NCBI GenBank assembly: GCA_026873275.1 | Contig: JANTUC010000004.1 | Coordinates: 1,984,001 to 2,048,000, forward strand | Length of the DNA stretch: 64,000 nucleotides | DNA from: Pseudopithomyces maydicus | Taxonomy: Eukaryota; Ascomycota; Dothideomycetes; Pleosporales; Didymosphaeriaceae | Direction of reading: 5' to 3' | In this document: positions 30,775-43,160 of the stretch, one piece after another | Layout of the letters: every line of letters starts with the position of its first letter | Position numbering within the stretch: the stretch's first letter is position 1 | Position numbers and translations under genes: made by a program | The notes under the pieces: generated by a model | Seen by the model: only the letters and a program-made list of their open reading frames with translations | The model's database searches: none | What the model was told of the DNA's origin: nothing

Positions 30775-31250
30775 AGTATAGGATGGCGTTTCGGCGATCA
30801 GAAATGTTGAGCTGCGGCGATTTTAGCCGATCAAGGCATTGTGCAGAGATGTCGCGAACACGGTGCGAGAAAATGCAGGGTGGATGTATGGAATACGATG
30901 GAAGGGAGGCCGTGATGCGAAGTCTAGTTGGATATGGGGGCTGGTGTGGGGTGTATGCATTGGAAGTGGCAAGAAGCAATGTAGAGTGATTGGATAGATT
31001 AATGATGTGGGCTCGCATGAAATAGATTGTTTGCGCACGCGGCACTTGATGAAGGTATGTGGGACATGCGGGGATGTAATACAGGAATTGGGGTATACTG
31101 AATTCTGGTAGTTGGACAAGTATGTATGCGGGGCTTCAATGAAGCTCCAATATGCTGCAGATGGTAAGAGCATGACAATGATGCTTCTCTCCCGCGAGCG
31201 ATGGGAACCATATAGTTCAGACAGGAATAGTGGCATCGGTATTGCTCTTC
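30775..31250. other. Gap between GT90 and RTT106 genes
   Basis: GT90 promoter and RTT106 3' flank, about 475 bp. No supported gene. Confidence 0.5.
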
Positions 31251-32681
31251 CTAACCCTCCATCTCTTCGCCTTCGCCTTCTTCGTACTCTTCCTCGTACT
31301 CTTCGCCTTCACCGCCTTCATAACCCTCGCCATCCTCATCCTCACTATCGAACCCACTCCCTTCAGACTCGCCCTCGCTGCCAGGGTCATAGTCTTCCTC
31401 TTCTTCATCCTCCAAATCTTGCAGCTCCTGCTCCGCTCTTTGGAGTTCGGTCAACCCGTCATCTGGCTCCTCAGCAGCCGCGCCGTTGGTGCCGTTTTCC
31501 TCCTTCTTCACGGGATTTATATTCAGTTTCTGTGCTCTCCTTGTGGCTGCCATGCTCTCGTCTTGAAGTCCATGCTTCTGCACATACTCGTTGATGCCGT
31601 TGTAGTCGGCTTGGTCAATCATGCCAAACTCGATGTCGCCAGTTTGCGTGGTCAAGACGAGGTTGAAGGTATTGCGCAGGACGTTGGTGTAGGATACGGA
31701 GGTGACAGAAGCAAAGTCGAAGAAAGCGAGAGGCTTCTTGAAGCCCCAGACGATGCCGACGGATGTGAAGAAGAGATAGCCTGTAGACATTAGTACGTGC
31801 AGAACATGATGCAAGAGGGCAGCAGACCTTCTTTGCTACCCCTGTGACCCTTGACGTGATATGCCTTCTCGCCTTTGCGGTGACTCTGTGGGATGGCGCT
31901 CTCGAATTGATCCGCTGTGGGGAAGACGACGGTCTTGCGGGTGCCGGCTTGGATCAAGCAATGGTGGATGGCCTCTGCCATGGGCGCCGGGCCAGGATCC
32001 TCGCCCTCTACGATGTTCTTGCCCGTCGCCTCTTCGAAGGTCCACACAATGGGCTCCGGGGGTGAGCTCTTCAGGTGGTCAGGCACGGGATTTACGCCGT
32101 CGCCGTGCACAGGCAGGACGATGAAGTTGTGCTGGCGCTTGGCCTTTTCGGGGACTGGCAGACAAAAGACCTGGTCTGCAACAATGTCAGCCTGGCGTGC
32201 CGTGCATAGGCATTCGAAGAAAGCGCACCGACGTCTCTCCAAGCAATGCTGAATTCAACGCCTCCATCGGCGCCGACTGCTCGAATGCCGCCGTCTTTCT
32301 TGTCGACCAGCTCCAGGGTGAACTTCTTCCTCTGCGGAATGGAGAAGCTGACGCCGGGATATTGTCGCCATGGCTTCGTCGCCGGGCTGGTCAGGCTGGA
32401 AGGTGCGCCTGTGCCATTCTGGGCGCCGTTGGAGTCTTGGAGCTTGCGCTTCTTCGACGTAGGCTCCTGCGTTGTTTGCGAGGCGTGGTTCAGTATGTAT
32501 GTCGAGATGTCGCGGAAAAGCGTGCCCTGCGTAGGGTTCTGGTCTGCGGCGATTGTTTAGTTCGAGGGACGGGAAGGTGCGACAGAAGACGCAACGCACC
32601 GATAGCGGCATGCACGCGCTTGCGCAGCTCGGGATTGCCTGCGAATGCAAGCTCAATCTCTTGGGGGTGTGCGCCGGCCAT
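31251..32681 (-). CDS. RTT106: Histone chaperone RTT106
   Basis: Nuclear chaperone that binds H3-H4 (especially acetylated H3K56) and deposits it behind replication forks and at silent loci. 424 aa from exons 32600..32681, 32229..32543, 31828..32175 and 31251..31780. The three introns are 47-56 nt with GTGCGT, GTGCGC and GTCTGC donors. Double PH domains cover the middle, with conserved VVFPTADQFESAIPQS, FFDFASVTSVSYTNVLRNTFNLVL and FGMIDQADYNGINEYVQKHGLQDESM. The C-terminus is a long Asp/Glu tail (about 350-424) ending EEMEG, typical for the family. ATG 32681 (MAGAHPQEIELAF) has the best context. In-frame ATGs at 32687 and 32708 would add up to nine residues. Confidence 0.9.
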
Positions 32682-34081
32682 TTTCATGGGCGCAGGACGC
32701 GGTGACATGTGTTGGGGATGGCTGCCCAGGTGCCGTTGCCATCAGTGACGGCGTGACGCGACGTGCGATTATTGGCGCGTGTTGGCGCCTGAGGCAGGGC
32801 AGGATCCACACATTGATGTCACCACCACCATCTCCTCTACACGTCTTCTTCTGCGCTCGACGTGACACGCGTCAGAAGAGCCTGGAAGCGCCCAGCTTCT
32901 CGCCCTCATACGATTGACCCGTTGGACAGGTCCAGAGCCACATCGACCTCGTGCTTGTAGGTATAGCCGCATAGCACTACCTCAGATACAGTAGTGCATC
33001 TCTACCAAGCGTTTGGAAGAACACCACTCCTCCGCACCGTCCACAAACAGGGGCACGGCACGCTTCAGATGCTCTCCCTGGCATTGGCACCATCGCAGAA
33101 TCTGGTCCTCCTGTCTGGCAATCACACAACTTTCTTTTAGCCGTGGAGATCGTTCATGCTTTCCAATGTTGCTCTGGTTCCCCGTTACTTTTAGATGTTA
33201 CGAAGGTAATGTATCCAAGGCCACCGATTTCCCATCTGCGAGCGAGCATATCTCTGCGCTTCAGAGATGGTGGAGTGGACCCGATCCGACCAGGAGGTCT
33301 TGAGCTCCCGTCCCGAGGTCTCGTAGTACGCACGTGACCGGAGATGGCCCATGTTCGATGCATCTTTGCTTCCAACTGAACACTGACTCACCCATCTTGC
33401 AAGGAACGCCTGCGGCGCATTCTTATGACTAGCTCCAACCTTAGCTGTGACTGCTATTGCGATCTGCGCTATGTCCATGAGTGCGCTTTCACAACGTGAG
33501 CGTTTCCTGGCCAGTGCGCGTAACGAACCTCTGACGCCACCCGTCTCGTCTCGTCAGACTGACCACTCCCGTCGCACAACATCTAACATCGCATTGCTGG
33601 CCCACTTCAAAATGCCAATTTTTTAATCGCCATGTTAAAGCGTGGGACAGAGCCAACCATATGCCGGTAGTACAGCATTAAAAACCGAGCTTTCATCTTC
33701 CGTGCCGGCACAAGGACTACCCTTCCCCCACTACCAAACGTGTTCGAGGATGACAGTTGCAGAGCAATATCCACGCAGGTTGTGTGATGCTATTCCTTGA
33801 AAATCGTTAACGCCCACACCGTCCCGAATATCAACCCCGACTCGTGTACCACCTGGCTTCAACGGCGTGTTTCCTTTTACTATTTTCCTTCCTTGACCGC
33901 GTCATCACCCTCTATTTCTTACCTAGACTCCACTCTTGCTTCTATTATCGTGGCCGCATGTCAACTCTATTCTTATACCATTTCTAATTGTGAACTGCCA
34001 TCCCACTTGACATCCGCTTCTTCGACCGACGCCGATCTCGTCGCCTTAGTGGAAGAAAAGAGTTGGACCCGATTAGGCATC
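32682..34081. promoter_or_regulatory. Divergent region of 1.4 kb, RTT106 / tetraspan gene
   Basis: Holds both promoters and probably a long 5' UTR of the plus-strand gene. The frame upstream of 34082 is open but its only possible starts are non-ATG, so I do not extend the gene. Nothing else is recognisable. Confidence 0.5.
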
Positions 34082-34960
34082 ATGAAGATTCCGGACCTCA
34101 AGCTGCCCTCGGTCGTGGGAAAGATATCCGCCAAGTTTGTCAAGAAGCCGGTATTCAACCAGCCAGTCTATACCGAGAAACGATATCATGTTACCCGGTT
34201 ACTCTACGCAGTGCTCCTCTCGCTGCTCGTCACAACGGCCGCTACCGTCATCGCGCTCAAAGCAATGACCATCAACTTCATCGAGGACAACAGAGATACC
34301 GGCTTCGAATTTGAGACTGGGGACCCGGATGACACCGTTATCATGGCCGCCCTCCCGAGAATGCTGTACATGGCACCCGCCAAGCTTGCCTTGATCTCCG
34401 GCGGCATTTCCATCTTCGTTGGAGCTGTACATCTGGCATTCGTCATCATGGACTGGAAAATTGGCAAGAAGGTGAGCCTGTCCGCATCGAGTTACTTGTT
34501 TAGATCACGTGAACTAATGCGATCATAGACGCAGGCTTACGCCTTTCGCCGTAACATGATGTTCCTCCACTTCTTCAACACCATTCTCATCCTTTTCGCT
34601 CTCATATCTCTCTTCGTAACCCACAAGTCTTCTTCTCACGTCAACGTCCGCTACATCATCAACAAAGCTGACCGCCCCTCTGCCGCGGATGGCATGCGTT
34701 ACAACATCGGAACGTTCGACCTCGAAACCTGGAGCTGCGACTGGGTGCCCGTCGAAGGCGCAGCAATGGTCCAAGACGATTACGCAGCACAGTGCAGGGT
34801 CGAAGTTGCAGGAAGGGCCATGATGGTGGTATTCTTGTGCATGGGACTCGGACTAGCCGGAGTCAGTATCTGGGGCATGCTTGGCGGACGAGACCGGGCG
34901 GGGCAGAGAATCAAGACAGAGGAAGTCAGCGTGGAGATGGGACGTATGAACGCTGTTTGA
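34082..34960 (+). CDS. Tetraspan-type fungal membrane protein, 273 aa
   Basis: Exons 34082..34471 and 34529..34960 with a 57-nt intron (GTGAGC, branch CTAAT, ATAG), phase 0. Four hydrophobic helices: LLYAVLLSLLVTTAATVIAL, LALISGGISIFVGAVHLAFVI, FFNTILILFALISLFV and AMMVVFLCMGLGLAGVSIWGM. A loop between helices 3 and 4 holds two cysteines (WSCDW, QCRVE). The family is seen across Pezizomycotina but has no assigned function. Start at MKIPDLKLPSVVG; no earlier in-frame ATG exists. Confidence 0.75.
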
Positions 34961-35588
34961 GTTCATCTCTGCCTCCCTTCTCGCTTCTCGTACTTTTTCC
35001 TTTCTCTTCTCTTCTCTCCTTCAGCCGCCCCGTCCTTTCCTCGCTTCGGCCTCGACGGCGGCCTCCGTGTTTTATTCTCTGTTTTCTTAGGCGATGCATC
35101 GCGTCGCGCTTCTTGATACCCCACTCTCGTTACCGCTGTGCTACTGCTAGACTATAGATTTGCTCGTGGGGCTGGCTTCAAGGGTTCTCTATACGTCATC
35201 TCTCTCTTTTATACATAATGCAGGCGGGGTAATGAATTTATAGATCGAAGCCTTGTAAGGCGTAGGGAGGAACGACAGTGACCAAGTGTTGGAGTTGTCG
35301 TCTGGAGTTGGAAATATATTGGGCGTATCGTGTGGGTGGAGGGGCGAGGCTCTGGGGTGTAATGGCGTTGGGGCAATGGACACGTATATCTAGTTCATAA
35401 TCGACTTATTGCTTTTATGTTTTGTATTTAATCTGAAGAAATGTCTGAGTCGTCGGGTCGGCAGCTCATTTAAGAAATACGTAGAATGTCGTTTCTCAAG
35501 TGAAAGGTGTGCTTATCGCACTGCGAAATAACGAAATGTGAATTAGTAGTTGAATGCTTTTCTTATCATAACTTCCCTGCTCGATCGA
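34961..35588. other. Gap between convergent genes
   Basis: A C/T-rich stretch just after the tetraspan gene (about 34970-35070) and then AT-rich sequence. It probably contains the 3' UTRs of both neighbours. Confidence 0.5.
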
Positions 35589-38573
35589 CTAAATTTTCCA
35601 TCCATCTCTTCTCAACCTAAGCCGCTCCATACGCCTTCTGTTCAAGCTTGAGGACAGTCCGACATATACTAATGCAGATGCATCGCTAATCTTTTGACAC
35701 TGTCGTACAAAATCCTCGCCGAAATCAGAGTTTTGGGTATCCCTCGAAAATCTCTGCGCCCTTTCAATTGGTGTAGTGTCACTATCATCTTTGATAGCAG
35801 GGTTCGCCCCGTGTTCAAGAAGAATCTTGCACAACATGATCGAGCCAGTCTCAATTGCGTAATAGATGGGCGTCCTCCAGTGCGTATCTTGCAGATTCAA
35901 GTTCACCTTTCCAGTGTCAATTAGTATCCTAACAATATCTTCTCGATTTTCCCGCGCGGCCTTGAGAATTATGGTTTCGTAATCCACATCGAATATGTTG
36001 AGATCTATATCGTCGTCCACTAATTGCCGAACAGCCTTTACATCTAGACTCCATGCTTTACAGTAGGTCTCGACTGCCTCTTGAAGTGTTTCGTTGTTAA
36101 ACGCTTTCAGGATGTCTCCATCAAACTCTTCTGTAAGAATTGCGAGTAAACTAGAGCCTCTGATGAAATCGGAAATAGCTATGACTCTGCTCATATCGGT
36201 AGTCTGGATTAAAGTTTCGATCTGGTCCCTGCATTTGTGCACCAGTAAATCGAGTAATTCGGTCTCACTCTCGTGGGCAATCCATCCGATCATGTCGCGC
36301 GACACTCGAATTTCGTAGGTTCTATTCCAGGTTTTGTCAAGTATTTGGAATATTCTCACAGCGTCAGGATTGAATATGAGCAATTCAATCACACTGTCAG
36401 TCAAAGGCAGAACGTCTCCTCTGAGCAGAAATAGCAGTAGTAGACTTTTAGGGAGCTCGCGATCGATTTTTTTGAGACAATGTTCCGCGTTACTGCAAAT
36501 GAATGCGAGTACTTCAGAACTATCTGGCGGAGGAGATAGCGGTAGAAAGTTTGCGGTAAACAGATCATATGGATCACCTTTTCCGATAAGGACCCTCATT
36601 TCATTTTCTAATCGCGCGGTAATCCCAACCCAGACACGCCGATAGTCGCTTGATTTGGGGCCGGGCCGAGAATAAATAATAGCCAGGTCTCTGAAAGCTC
36701 GATCTGAATTCAAGTTTTGTTGACGAAGAAGATCTTGAGCTAGGGCAATGTCGCGCTTTACCTGATCTCCAAGTAGTGCTCGTTCCTTGATCAACACTGC
36801 GTCTCTCAATCGTGTTATTTGGTCAATCACTGACACAGATGTACCAGCAATGTGAATTTGTCCTGACTGTGGTAGAAAAGACATGTCGGTGGGTTGCAAT
36901 TTAGGCACTAATGGTGAGACTCCTGTGGCAGACCAATCCCAAGTCAACAGGAAGTTACTCATCGGCATGTTCTTATCGAGTGAGCAAGAATACCAATCAA
37001 AATTCTGAAGTGGTGTGTATGTTGTGCCATTCCCAAACATGAGTGACAGATACTGCGGTGCCGGGCTGATGACCATGATGATATCGAAGTAGTCCCTATG
37101 CGGTCGGACAACGCAAGGGTGGTCAGCCCCACAAAGGAGACATATTAAGTCACCCTTCTTTACTGGACGAGCCGGCGATCTTGTCCGCCATTTTATGTCG
37201 GAAAAAGTCTTGTTGTCCGATATTTCAAATTCGATGAAGAATGTTTGATCACTGTTCTGAGTTGACTGGATGCGGATCAAAGTACCTAGCATAACCCCCA
37301 GTCCTTTGATTATAGCTTTCTCAGACTGGTTTTCAGTAGCTACCTGGATCTCTTGCCCGAGAAGGGTTCGAATCAATCGCTCGAACAGTTCCTCCCATTC
37401 GACATTGTAATCTGGTGTGAGTTGATGATACATCTCAGTGCCTTTAAGCATTCCTAGGAGAGCGTATATCTTATCCCGCAGATCCGTGGCTCGATTCAGA
37501 TGGAACATATTGACAAGCTCTGCCAAATCAGCAATTCCCAATCTAAAAGTCGTTGATGACTTGAAATCTTGAGGTCTAAATTCCGCTGCGCCAATAAGTG
37601 ATAGCACAACCGGATTCGGTGACCTTTCGCCTTCAATATGGTCGTCAATATATGCGCCAAGGATACGAATGCCATACGAAAAGGTGTAACCGTTCAACCT
37701 TTGTCGACCTAACATAATCGAAACACGTCTGGCGGCTGCCGCCTCTTGGAGAACCTACAAACTTCGTAAGTTTCGAAGAAGTTATGTTTTTATAATTACT
37801 CACCCAAACTCGGGTGAACCATGGAAGATGAAGAAGCCGTCGAACTTCTCGAAAGATAACCTCTTTCTTTCCGTCGAAGATATCATGTGAACGATCGAGG
37901 TTTTCTCTACCTTCATATACTGTATCTTCAATTTGGTTCAGTCACGATGAAAAGTCTGGCACATATATATATAGAGAGAGGAAAGATCATACATACTCTC
38001 TGAGTGACCACAGGATGGACAGTCTTCATTCCACGTTTTCCAACCCTTGCACTGCTCACAGATTCGTTTCCCATCAGCACTGCTTGTTTCAGCAACTAGT
38101 CTAACCAGGCTACAGATCCTCGAGTTTGGATCTTCTTCTTCCCCCAACCATATCACAACTTGACTGGCAGAGGCATAGATCTCGGTCATGAACTGCACCT
38201 GATTTGCTCTTTCGTATACGTTCATTTGGTCTATGCAGATAGCATCTACCCATAGAACACGGTCCAAGATGGCATTGCGGAGTTGTACCAAAGCTGCGTA
38301 AAGGTTGGTAGTTATTTGAAGACGAAATCCGTTGACTGTAACGGAAATGGTTTCCTTTGGGTCGCCCCATACGTAACTAAGGGCCTCATAGAGATGGTTG
38401 TCGTTCAACCGCTGCAGCGGATAATCAAAGAGTTTACATTGGATTGGTGCTTGAGGATTCGCATCTGGGAGCAGCCGGATAAGACGTATGTAGCGACCAT
38501 CAGAAGGTAGTGGCGTATACGTGTAGCGCCCGTACGATCTAAGCTGTTCGTGGGGGAAAATGGCCGTATCCAT
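35589..38573 (-). CDS. HET-domain protein with C-terminal ankyrin repeats
   Basis: Heterokaryon-incompatibility-type protein, 952 aa. Exons are 37997..38573, 37804..37919 and 35589..37754, with introns of 77 nt (GTATGT..ACAG) and 49 nt (GTGAGT..GTAG). HET block motifs are present: YEALSYVWG at 62-70, LWVDAICIDQMN at 107-118 and RVWVLQEAAAA at 229-239. In between is a Cys-rich insert (CEQCKGWKTWNEDCPSCGH) that could bind zinc. The long middle part is unassigned. Near 850-910 are ankyrin-type repeats, with LKAARENREDIVRILIDTGKVNLNLQD and TPIYYAIETGSIMLCKILLEHGANP. HET proteins trigger cell death on non-self recognition in fungi; partners here are unknown. The upstream in-frame TTG is not used, so ATG 38573 is chosen. 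The second exon could also start 6 nt earlier. Confidence 0.85.
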
Positions 38574-39769
38574 TGAGCCACTAGTTACCGCTCGAACCTT
38601 CCAAGACTGGAATGAAGTACCCCACACATATGGACGAAAGGTGGAATGCACGATACTGGTCTTGTGCAAAGATATTGTGACGGGTCAAAGAGCGGAGCGG
38701 TGGTACCGGTAGGTTACAGTCGACTGCCTTGCCTGATCGATGCGGGGCGGGCTGAGCGGTACAGTCACGTGAAACATTAGAAGCCCCCTGGAGCCTGCCT
38801 CAGGCCACACGCTGCAGTCCCGTCCGACTAGACCTATTCAGGTTTTCATGCTTCTAAGCCTCTCATCGACTCAGCGCCCACCTGGGCACTACCTGGACCC
38901 CCTGAACCCATATCTTATTCATCACGAACGGTGTTTGGATGGTTATAGCTTCACCAGGATGCTTACTTTGCATCGTAAGTATAAGACTTGGTGCCGAGCG
39001 GCATATTCACGTGTCTTTGGTTCTTGGTCACTCTAGAAAACTAGTAGAACTTTACTCTGCGATCGGTACCGAGAGAAAAACATTTTTTTCGTTCTCACCA
39101 TGCTTTGAAAAGAAAAAACCCCTATCTAGAGGACTGGACGTGAATATAGGAACTAGAAATTGTGTGAAAAAGCATTTTTGATCGTGCTGCTCATTTGTAC
39201 CCTGGTGGTAGTCAAGACGAAACTGAAGATTTAACATCGAAGAGTCGACACTCAATAGACCACTGCAGCCTTCAGTGCCATCATTATCAATATACCCTTA
39301 TCATTAGTAGTCTCCCACTCAGAAACACCTAAACAGAATGACATCGTTCCATCGGTGACGTACAAGTTGCTATTCACTCGCTTGAAAAACATGAAAGCTT
39401 TGGAATTTCAGCTCCCCGCTTCAAACACTGGCGTGTCGGCCATGCCGTTGTGGGTGCTGCTAGCTAGTTTCCGGTTCATTTCGGCGAATCACAATGTCAA
39501 TGCTGTCGGAGCGGAGCCACAGGGGCTCTCTCGTTTGGTGATTAGCGGCGCGATGCCCTCCGCCTCACACCAACAACCGAATCCGGTATAGCTGCATGAA
39601 CACTTTTTAGGAGCAACCGTGGACCCTTTTACTTGCGTTCAAATCCAATGCTTCCCAAAACTGTCAAGCCCATATAATTGATACCTTTTCCTCCCCGTAT
39701 AAACAAATTCATTGTTGTTATAATTTTATTAAATACAGTTGTGTAGCAAATTTGCGCTGCAAAGTAGCC
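38574..39769. other. Gap of about 1.2 kb
   Basis: Divergent promoters of the HET gene and the multi-TM gene. Several short open frames (for example 39355-39591) show no domain. No transposon remnant is recognised. Confidence 0.5.
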
Positions 39770-40988
39770 ATGCATGCTTGGGTTCCGCGTTCAAAGCTTC
39801 AATGGGCGTACTTTGGCGCAACAGCGGTACAGGCAGCAGTCATCACGCCTCTTCAAGTGTAAGCGAAATGATACCTCTTGAATCCTCGGCTCATAGATTT
39901 GCTGTAGCGTTGTGCTGGTCGTTTACCTGAACTGGGTCAACTCGGTGGCATATCAGGTGCCGGTGTCCTATGTAACGCCTCTCACACTGGCAATCACAAC
40001 ACTTGGGGCTATTTATCAATTAGCTCTTACTCTGGATGCTTACCGTATCAAGAATAACATTCAGCTCTTGGTATTGTGTATCTGTAATGTGTGCTTCTCT
40101 ATTGCAACAATCATGCAGTATGGCCAAATCAAGGCCGCTAGAGACAGGGTTATAGTCAATCACGACATGTACGGAACACCTTTCACCAAGAACGACTGGA
40201 TGTTCTGGGAACATGCATCTCCAGCCTTACTCACTTGCATGGTTGTCTCGTGTATCTGCAGCACTGCGATGTGCGCGCTGACATTTGGCTTGTCGCGAGA
40301 ATTTTCTTGGACGTTGTATCAAGAAGTTAGCCCGGATCGTAAAATGCGCGGACGGTATCTGGTCTATCAGGTGAGAACCCCAGTATCAAGTATTTTAATG
40401 CTAATGATTGACAAAACTGTACAGATATACCTTGTTATTCTTAAGTTTACACCCTTCTTTATTGTGGCTTTCATTATTGTTTATGACCTGATCGATGTAC
40501 ATTACGTGGAACCCGAATTTTCTCTCACTCTCGCGATTATTCCTGCTGCAATCATCCACGTGGGCCTCGCAGTCTATCTTGTGAGAATCGAAAGCTATAT
40601 TGGGATGCTACTCGTGCTGGTAAGTCTTTTCATCACACAAAACCACATAAGAGAACTGACAGAAGCATCTCAGCTTGGACATGCGGCCGAGATAGCCTAT
40701 CTTATCAGCAGAATCGTCGTACTCAATGGCTCTTCGCTACTCGCCAGGACACTACTCAAAAATGAAATGGAATTCCTTGCGGCAGTCGGGGCTATATTCT
40801 CTCTATTCGCTTTAATCACCGGATCTATATGTTTCGCAAACTTTCGGAAAGGCCTGAAACCGCTTTTGCTAGGTCAGGTTCAACGTACCAGACCTACCAG
40901 CGATTTCGAAACTGACTACCACTTTCAACGTCTGAATCACAATGTTGTGGCAATGCCTGAGCGAGCTCGACGTTTTGAGATAGATTGA
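39770..40988 (+). CDS. Multi-pass fungal integral membrane protein, 353 aa
   Basis: Exons 39770..39858, 39908..40370, 40425..40619 and 40674..40988. The first exon encodes MHAWVPRSKLQWAYFGATAVQAAVITPLQ and is too short to be noticed alone; its donor GTAAGC gives phase 2. Introns 2 and 3 are each 54 nt, stopless and divisible by three, so unspliced RNA would still be open. About seven to eight hydrophobic helices. Family motifs recalled for this Pezizomycotina protein include RSKLQW, QVPVSYVTPL, RYLVYQIYLVILKFTPFF, YDLIDVHYVEPEFSLTLAIIPAA and AYLISRIVVL. Function is not known; it is probably in the plasma or an internal membrane. Confidence 0.78.
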
Positions 40989-41178
40989 GAAGGTACAATC
41001 CTCCAATTCATTACTTTCTATTCAGCTAGGGCCGACCATGCCCAATACCAGGATCACATGTACATTTCCGATCTCGAATTTCACCTGCTATCCCACACGA
41101 CAGGCGGCGCTCCCAATGTTTATCTATGGTATCCTTTGTTCCAAAATGTAGTAAGAGAAGACGTCCGGTCTGCCCGGT

Positions 41179-41436
41179 CTACTTCTCTCCATTCTCCAGC
41201 TCCAGCTCTTCTTTCTTCTGGAATGCTTCTACCAGATCCCCCAACTTCTTCATGGTCTCGGGGTTGTTGCGGACTGAAAACTCCGACAGATCTTTGGTAG
41301 ACCGCACACTCGAGTACTCGCTAGGATAATTCGGGAAGTTGCCTGGAACGTTGACGATGGAATCGTGTAGGGTGGAATCTTTCATGCGCGAAGCATTTGT
41401 GGCAGCGCGTTTGCGAGCGCCCTTCTTGCGTGGCAT
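41179..41436 (-). CDS. Small basic protein, 85 aa
   Basis: Hypothetical. The N-terminus MPRKKGARKRAATNASRM is strongly basic. The rest is polar with a helical, charged end (MKKLGDLVEAFQKKEELELE). The longer frame to 41580 begins with GTG and is rejected. No domain is recognised. The region STKDLSEFSVRNNPETMKKLGDLVEAF looks like a real conserved short protein rather than random translation, but this is a judgement. Confidence 0.5.
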   Translation of the reverse strand: MPRKKGARKRAATNASRMKDSTLHDSIVNVPGNFPNYPSEYSSVRSTKDLSEFSVRNNPETMKKLGDLVEAFQKKEELELENGEK

Positions 41437-42338
41437 GGCTGTAGCTTCGTTCAAGGCACGTACAGTGTATTTTGGTGTGCAGGCGAAGAGATTGTGGTGG
41501 GGTGTGGCCGGGGGAGGTGGTGCACAGGAAGAGGAAGAGAGAGAGAGTGGGTGTGTGCTGTGAATTATAAATATGTGCACTTACCCATGTGTCACCTAGG
41601 GAGAGAAGTGACTAGTGATAAAAGGGTACAATATTCGAGTGAAAATCTAAGAATCAACCTAATTCAACCTATGGACACGGATTCACTCAAGTCATAGTGA
41701 TGGCAGCATTGTTATTGTAAGGCCGTCCTTCCGTACAGTAGACTGATTGGTACAAATGAGGTGACACAATCACCTTAATTTTCATCTTTGCATTGTGAAG
41801 CCAGAACCCCAGATATGCTTCGAGTTGAATATGTGATTGGAGAGTTTATCATGTCATCACAGGGAACATCATGCAATAATGTGGCTCTCTAGCAAGGCCG
41901 ATTGTAGTGCACATGACCTGCAAGACTCGGTTCTAGGGGCTTAACAACGCTGAGCAATAACAAATGTTCGAGCGAACCCAATTGATTTCATTCTTCCTGT
42001 TCATACCCCTGGACCTAAGCCCATCTGAAGCGATTCTTGCCCAACAACCAGGCTGATGTTGCTCAGCAGCAATGTGTAAGAAAGTTGCGTCTGGTTCAAA
42101 GATATTATCATTATCAATCAGCCAGCTCTCCAAGCTGCTACTGGTAAGATCTCGTCTAATAACAAGGCCTAAACACTGTATAGTGTGGCTGAAAACCGTC
42201 TATGAGTCGTATCTCCGTCACAGCGACTTGGCAAAGAGATTTCGTCTCCGAGCCGTGCTGTGGTACATCGCCTCTATATTTATAGATATAACACACGCCG
42301 AATACAATTATGTTCACAACATGTATCCTCGATCTCGC
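41437..42338. other. Gap of about 900 bp
   Basis: A CT/GA-rich tract near 41520-41550 is in the leader of the small basic protein. Nothing else is recognised. Confidence 0.5.
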
Positions 42339-43160
42339 CTACAGACCTTTAGCTTCTGGTGTCCTCGTCTTCCTCCTGATACTAGCCTGCGTGCCAAACA
42401 TTGCAATTATAGCGACCGCGTTGAGCATGAGAATTATTTGAAGCCATTTGACAGCAACCTGATTATAGTCAGACGCTTGCACTTGAGCCGCCTTTACGGA
42501 TCAGGAATTACTTACTGCCTCGTTGCAAGCAAGGGTGGCGGCCCATGGATTAATTCCAGGAATGGCAGTCTTGGTCTTGTCGACGACCGGAATTATGAAG
42601 TTGCAAACTGCAATTTCCCTCGAGCACATGTAGTTTGAGAATGGAACGCCTCCGGACGAGGTCTTTCCGGTGGTCACGGTGCAGCCGTAAGCATCCGGCC
42701 CCTTGTCCGTGAAGTGTGTGATGAGCGATGCAAGTGCAGAGACAAACCCAACCAAGGTCATGCCGATTGCTGAGCCTACCCAGAATCTCCTCAGGGGCTG
42801 TTCCCGTCAGTCCAGTGATAGATGGCAACGACGTTTTTGACATACCGAATGATAATCCAAGTCCATGGCTTTCGATCTGAGCTTAAAATATGCCACAATC
42901 GCGTTGACGGCTGCTCCGAGGCAGAGACAGCCCGACACAATGGTCGCGTTTGTCGATGACTCGGTATAATCTACAATGATGTCGTCCCAGCGGAATTTGC
43001 TCTTCTCTGCAAACTGGCTCTCCAGCTTCAGCCATCTCCCGACGAAATAGTCGGTCAAGACCCAATAATGGCTGGTGAGAAAGATGGAGACCAAGGAAAG
43101 GATGGCGAATAGCACGGTGGGCGCAAGCGAAAGCGTGAGGATGGTTCCGTAGTTGACCAT
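42339..43160 (-). CDS. Four-helix membrane protein, 238 aa
   Basis: Exons 42846..43160, 42516..42797 and 42339..42458. The last 57-nt intron (GTAAGT..TCAG) is easily missed: without it the frame ends at 42501 and the fourth helix is lost. With it the protein continues VAVKWLQIILMLNAVAIIAMFG and ends at 42339. Helices are near residues 8-30, 78-95, 108-128 and 198-220. An extracellular-type loop between helices 3 and 4 has cysteines (YGCTV, NYMCSRE, VCNF, ACNEA). The tetraspan/PMP22-claudin-like layout is inference. No function is known. Confidence 0.75.

Noticed and set aside
31230..31793. Hydrophobic open frame antisense to RTT106
   Set aside because: It is the reverse complement of the Glu/Asp-rich tail, which automatically yields Phe/Leu/Ser codons.
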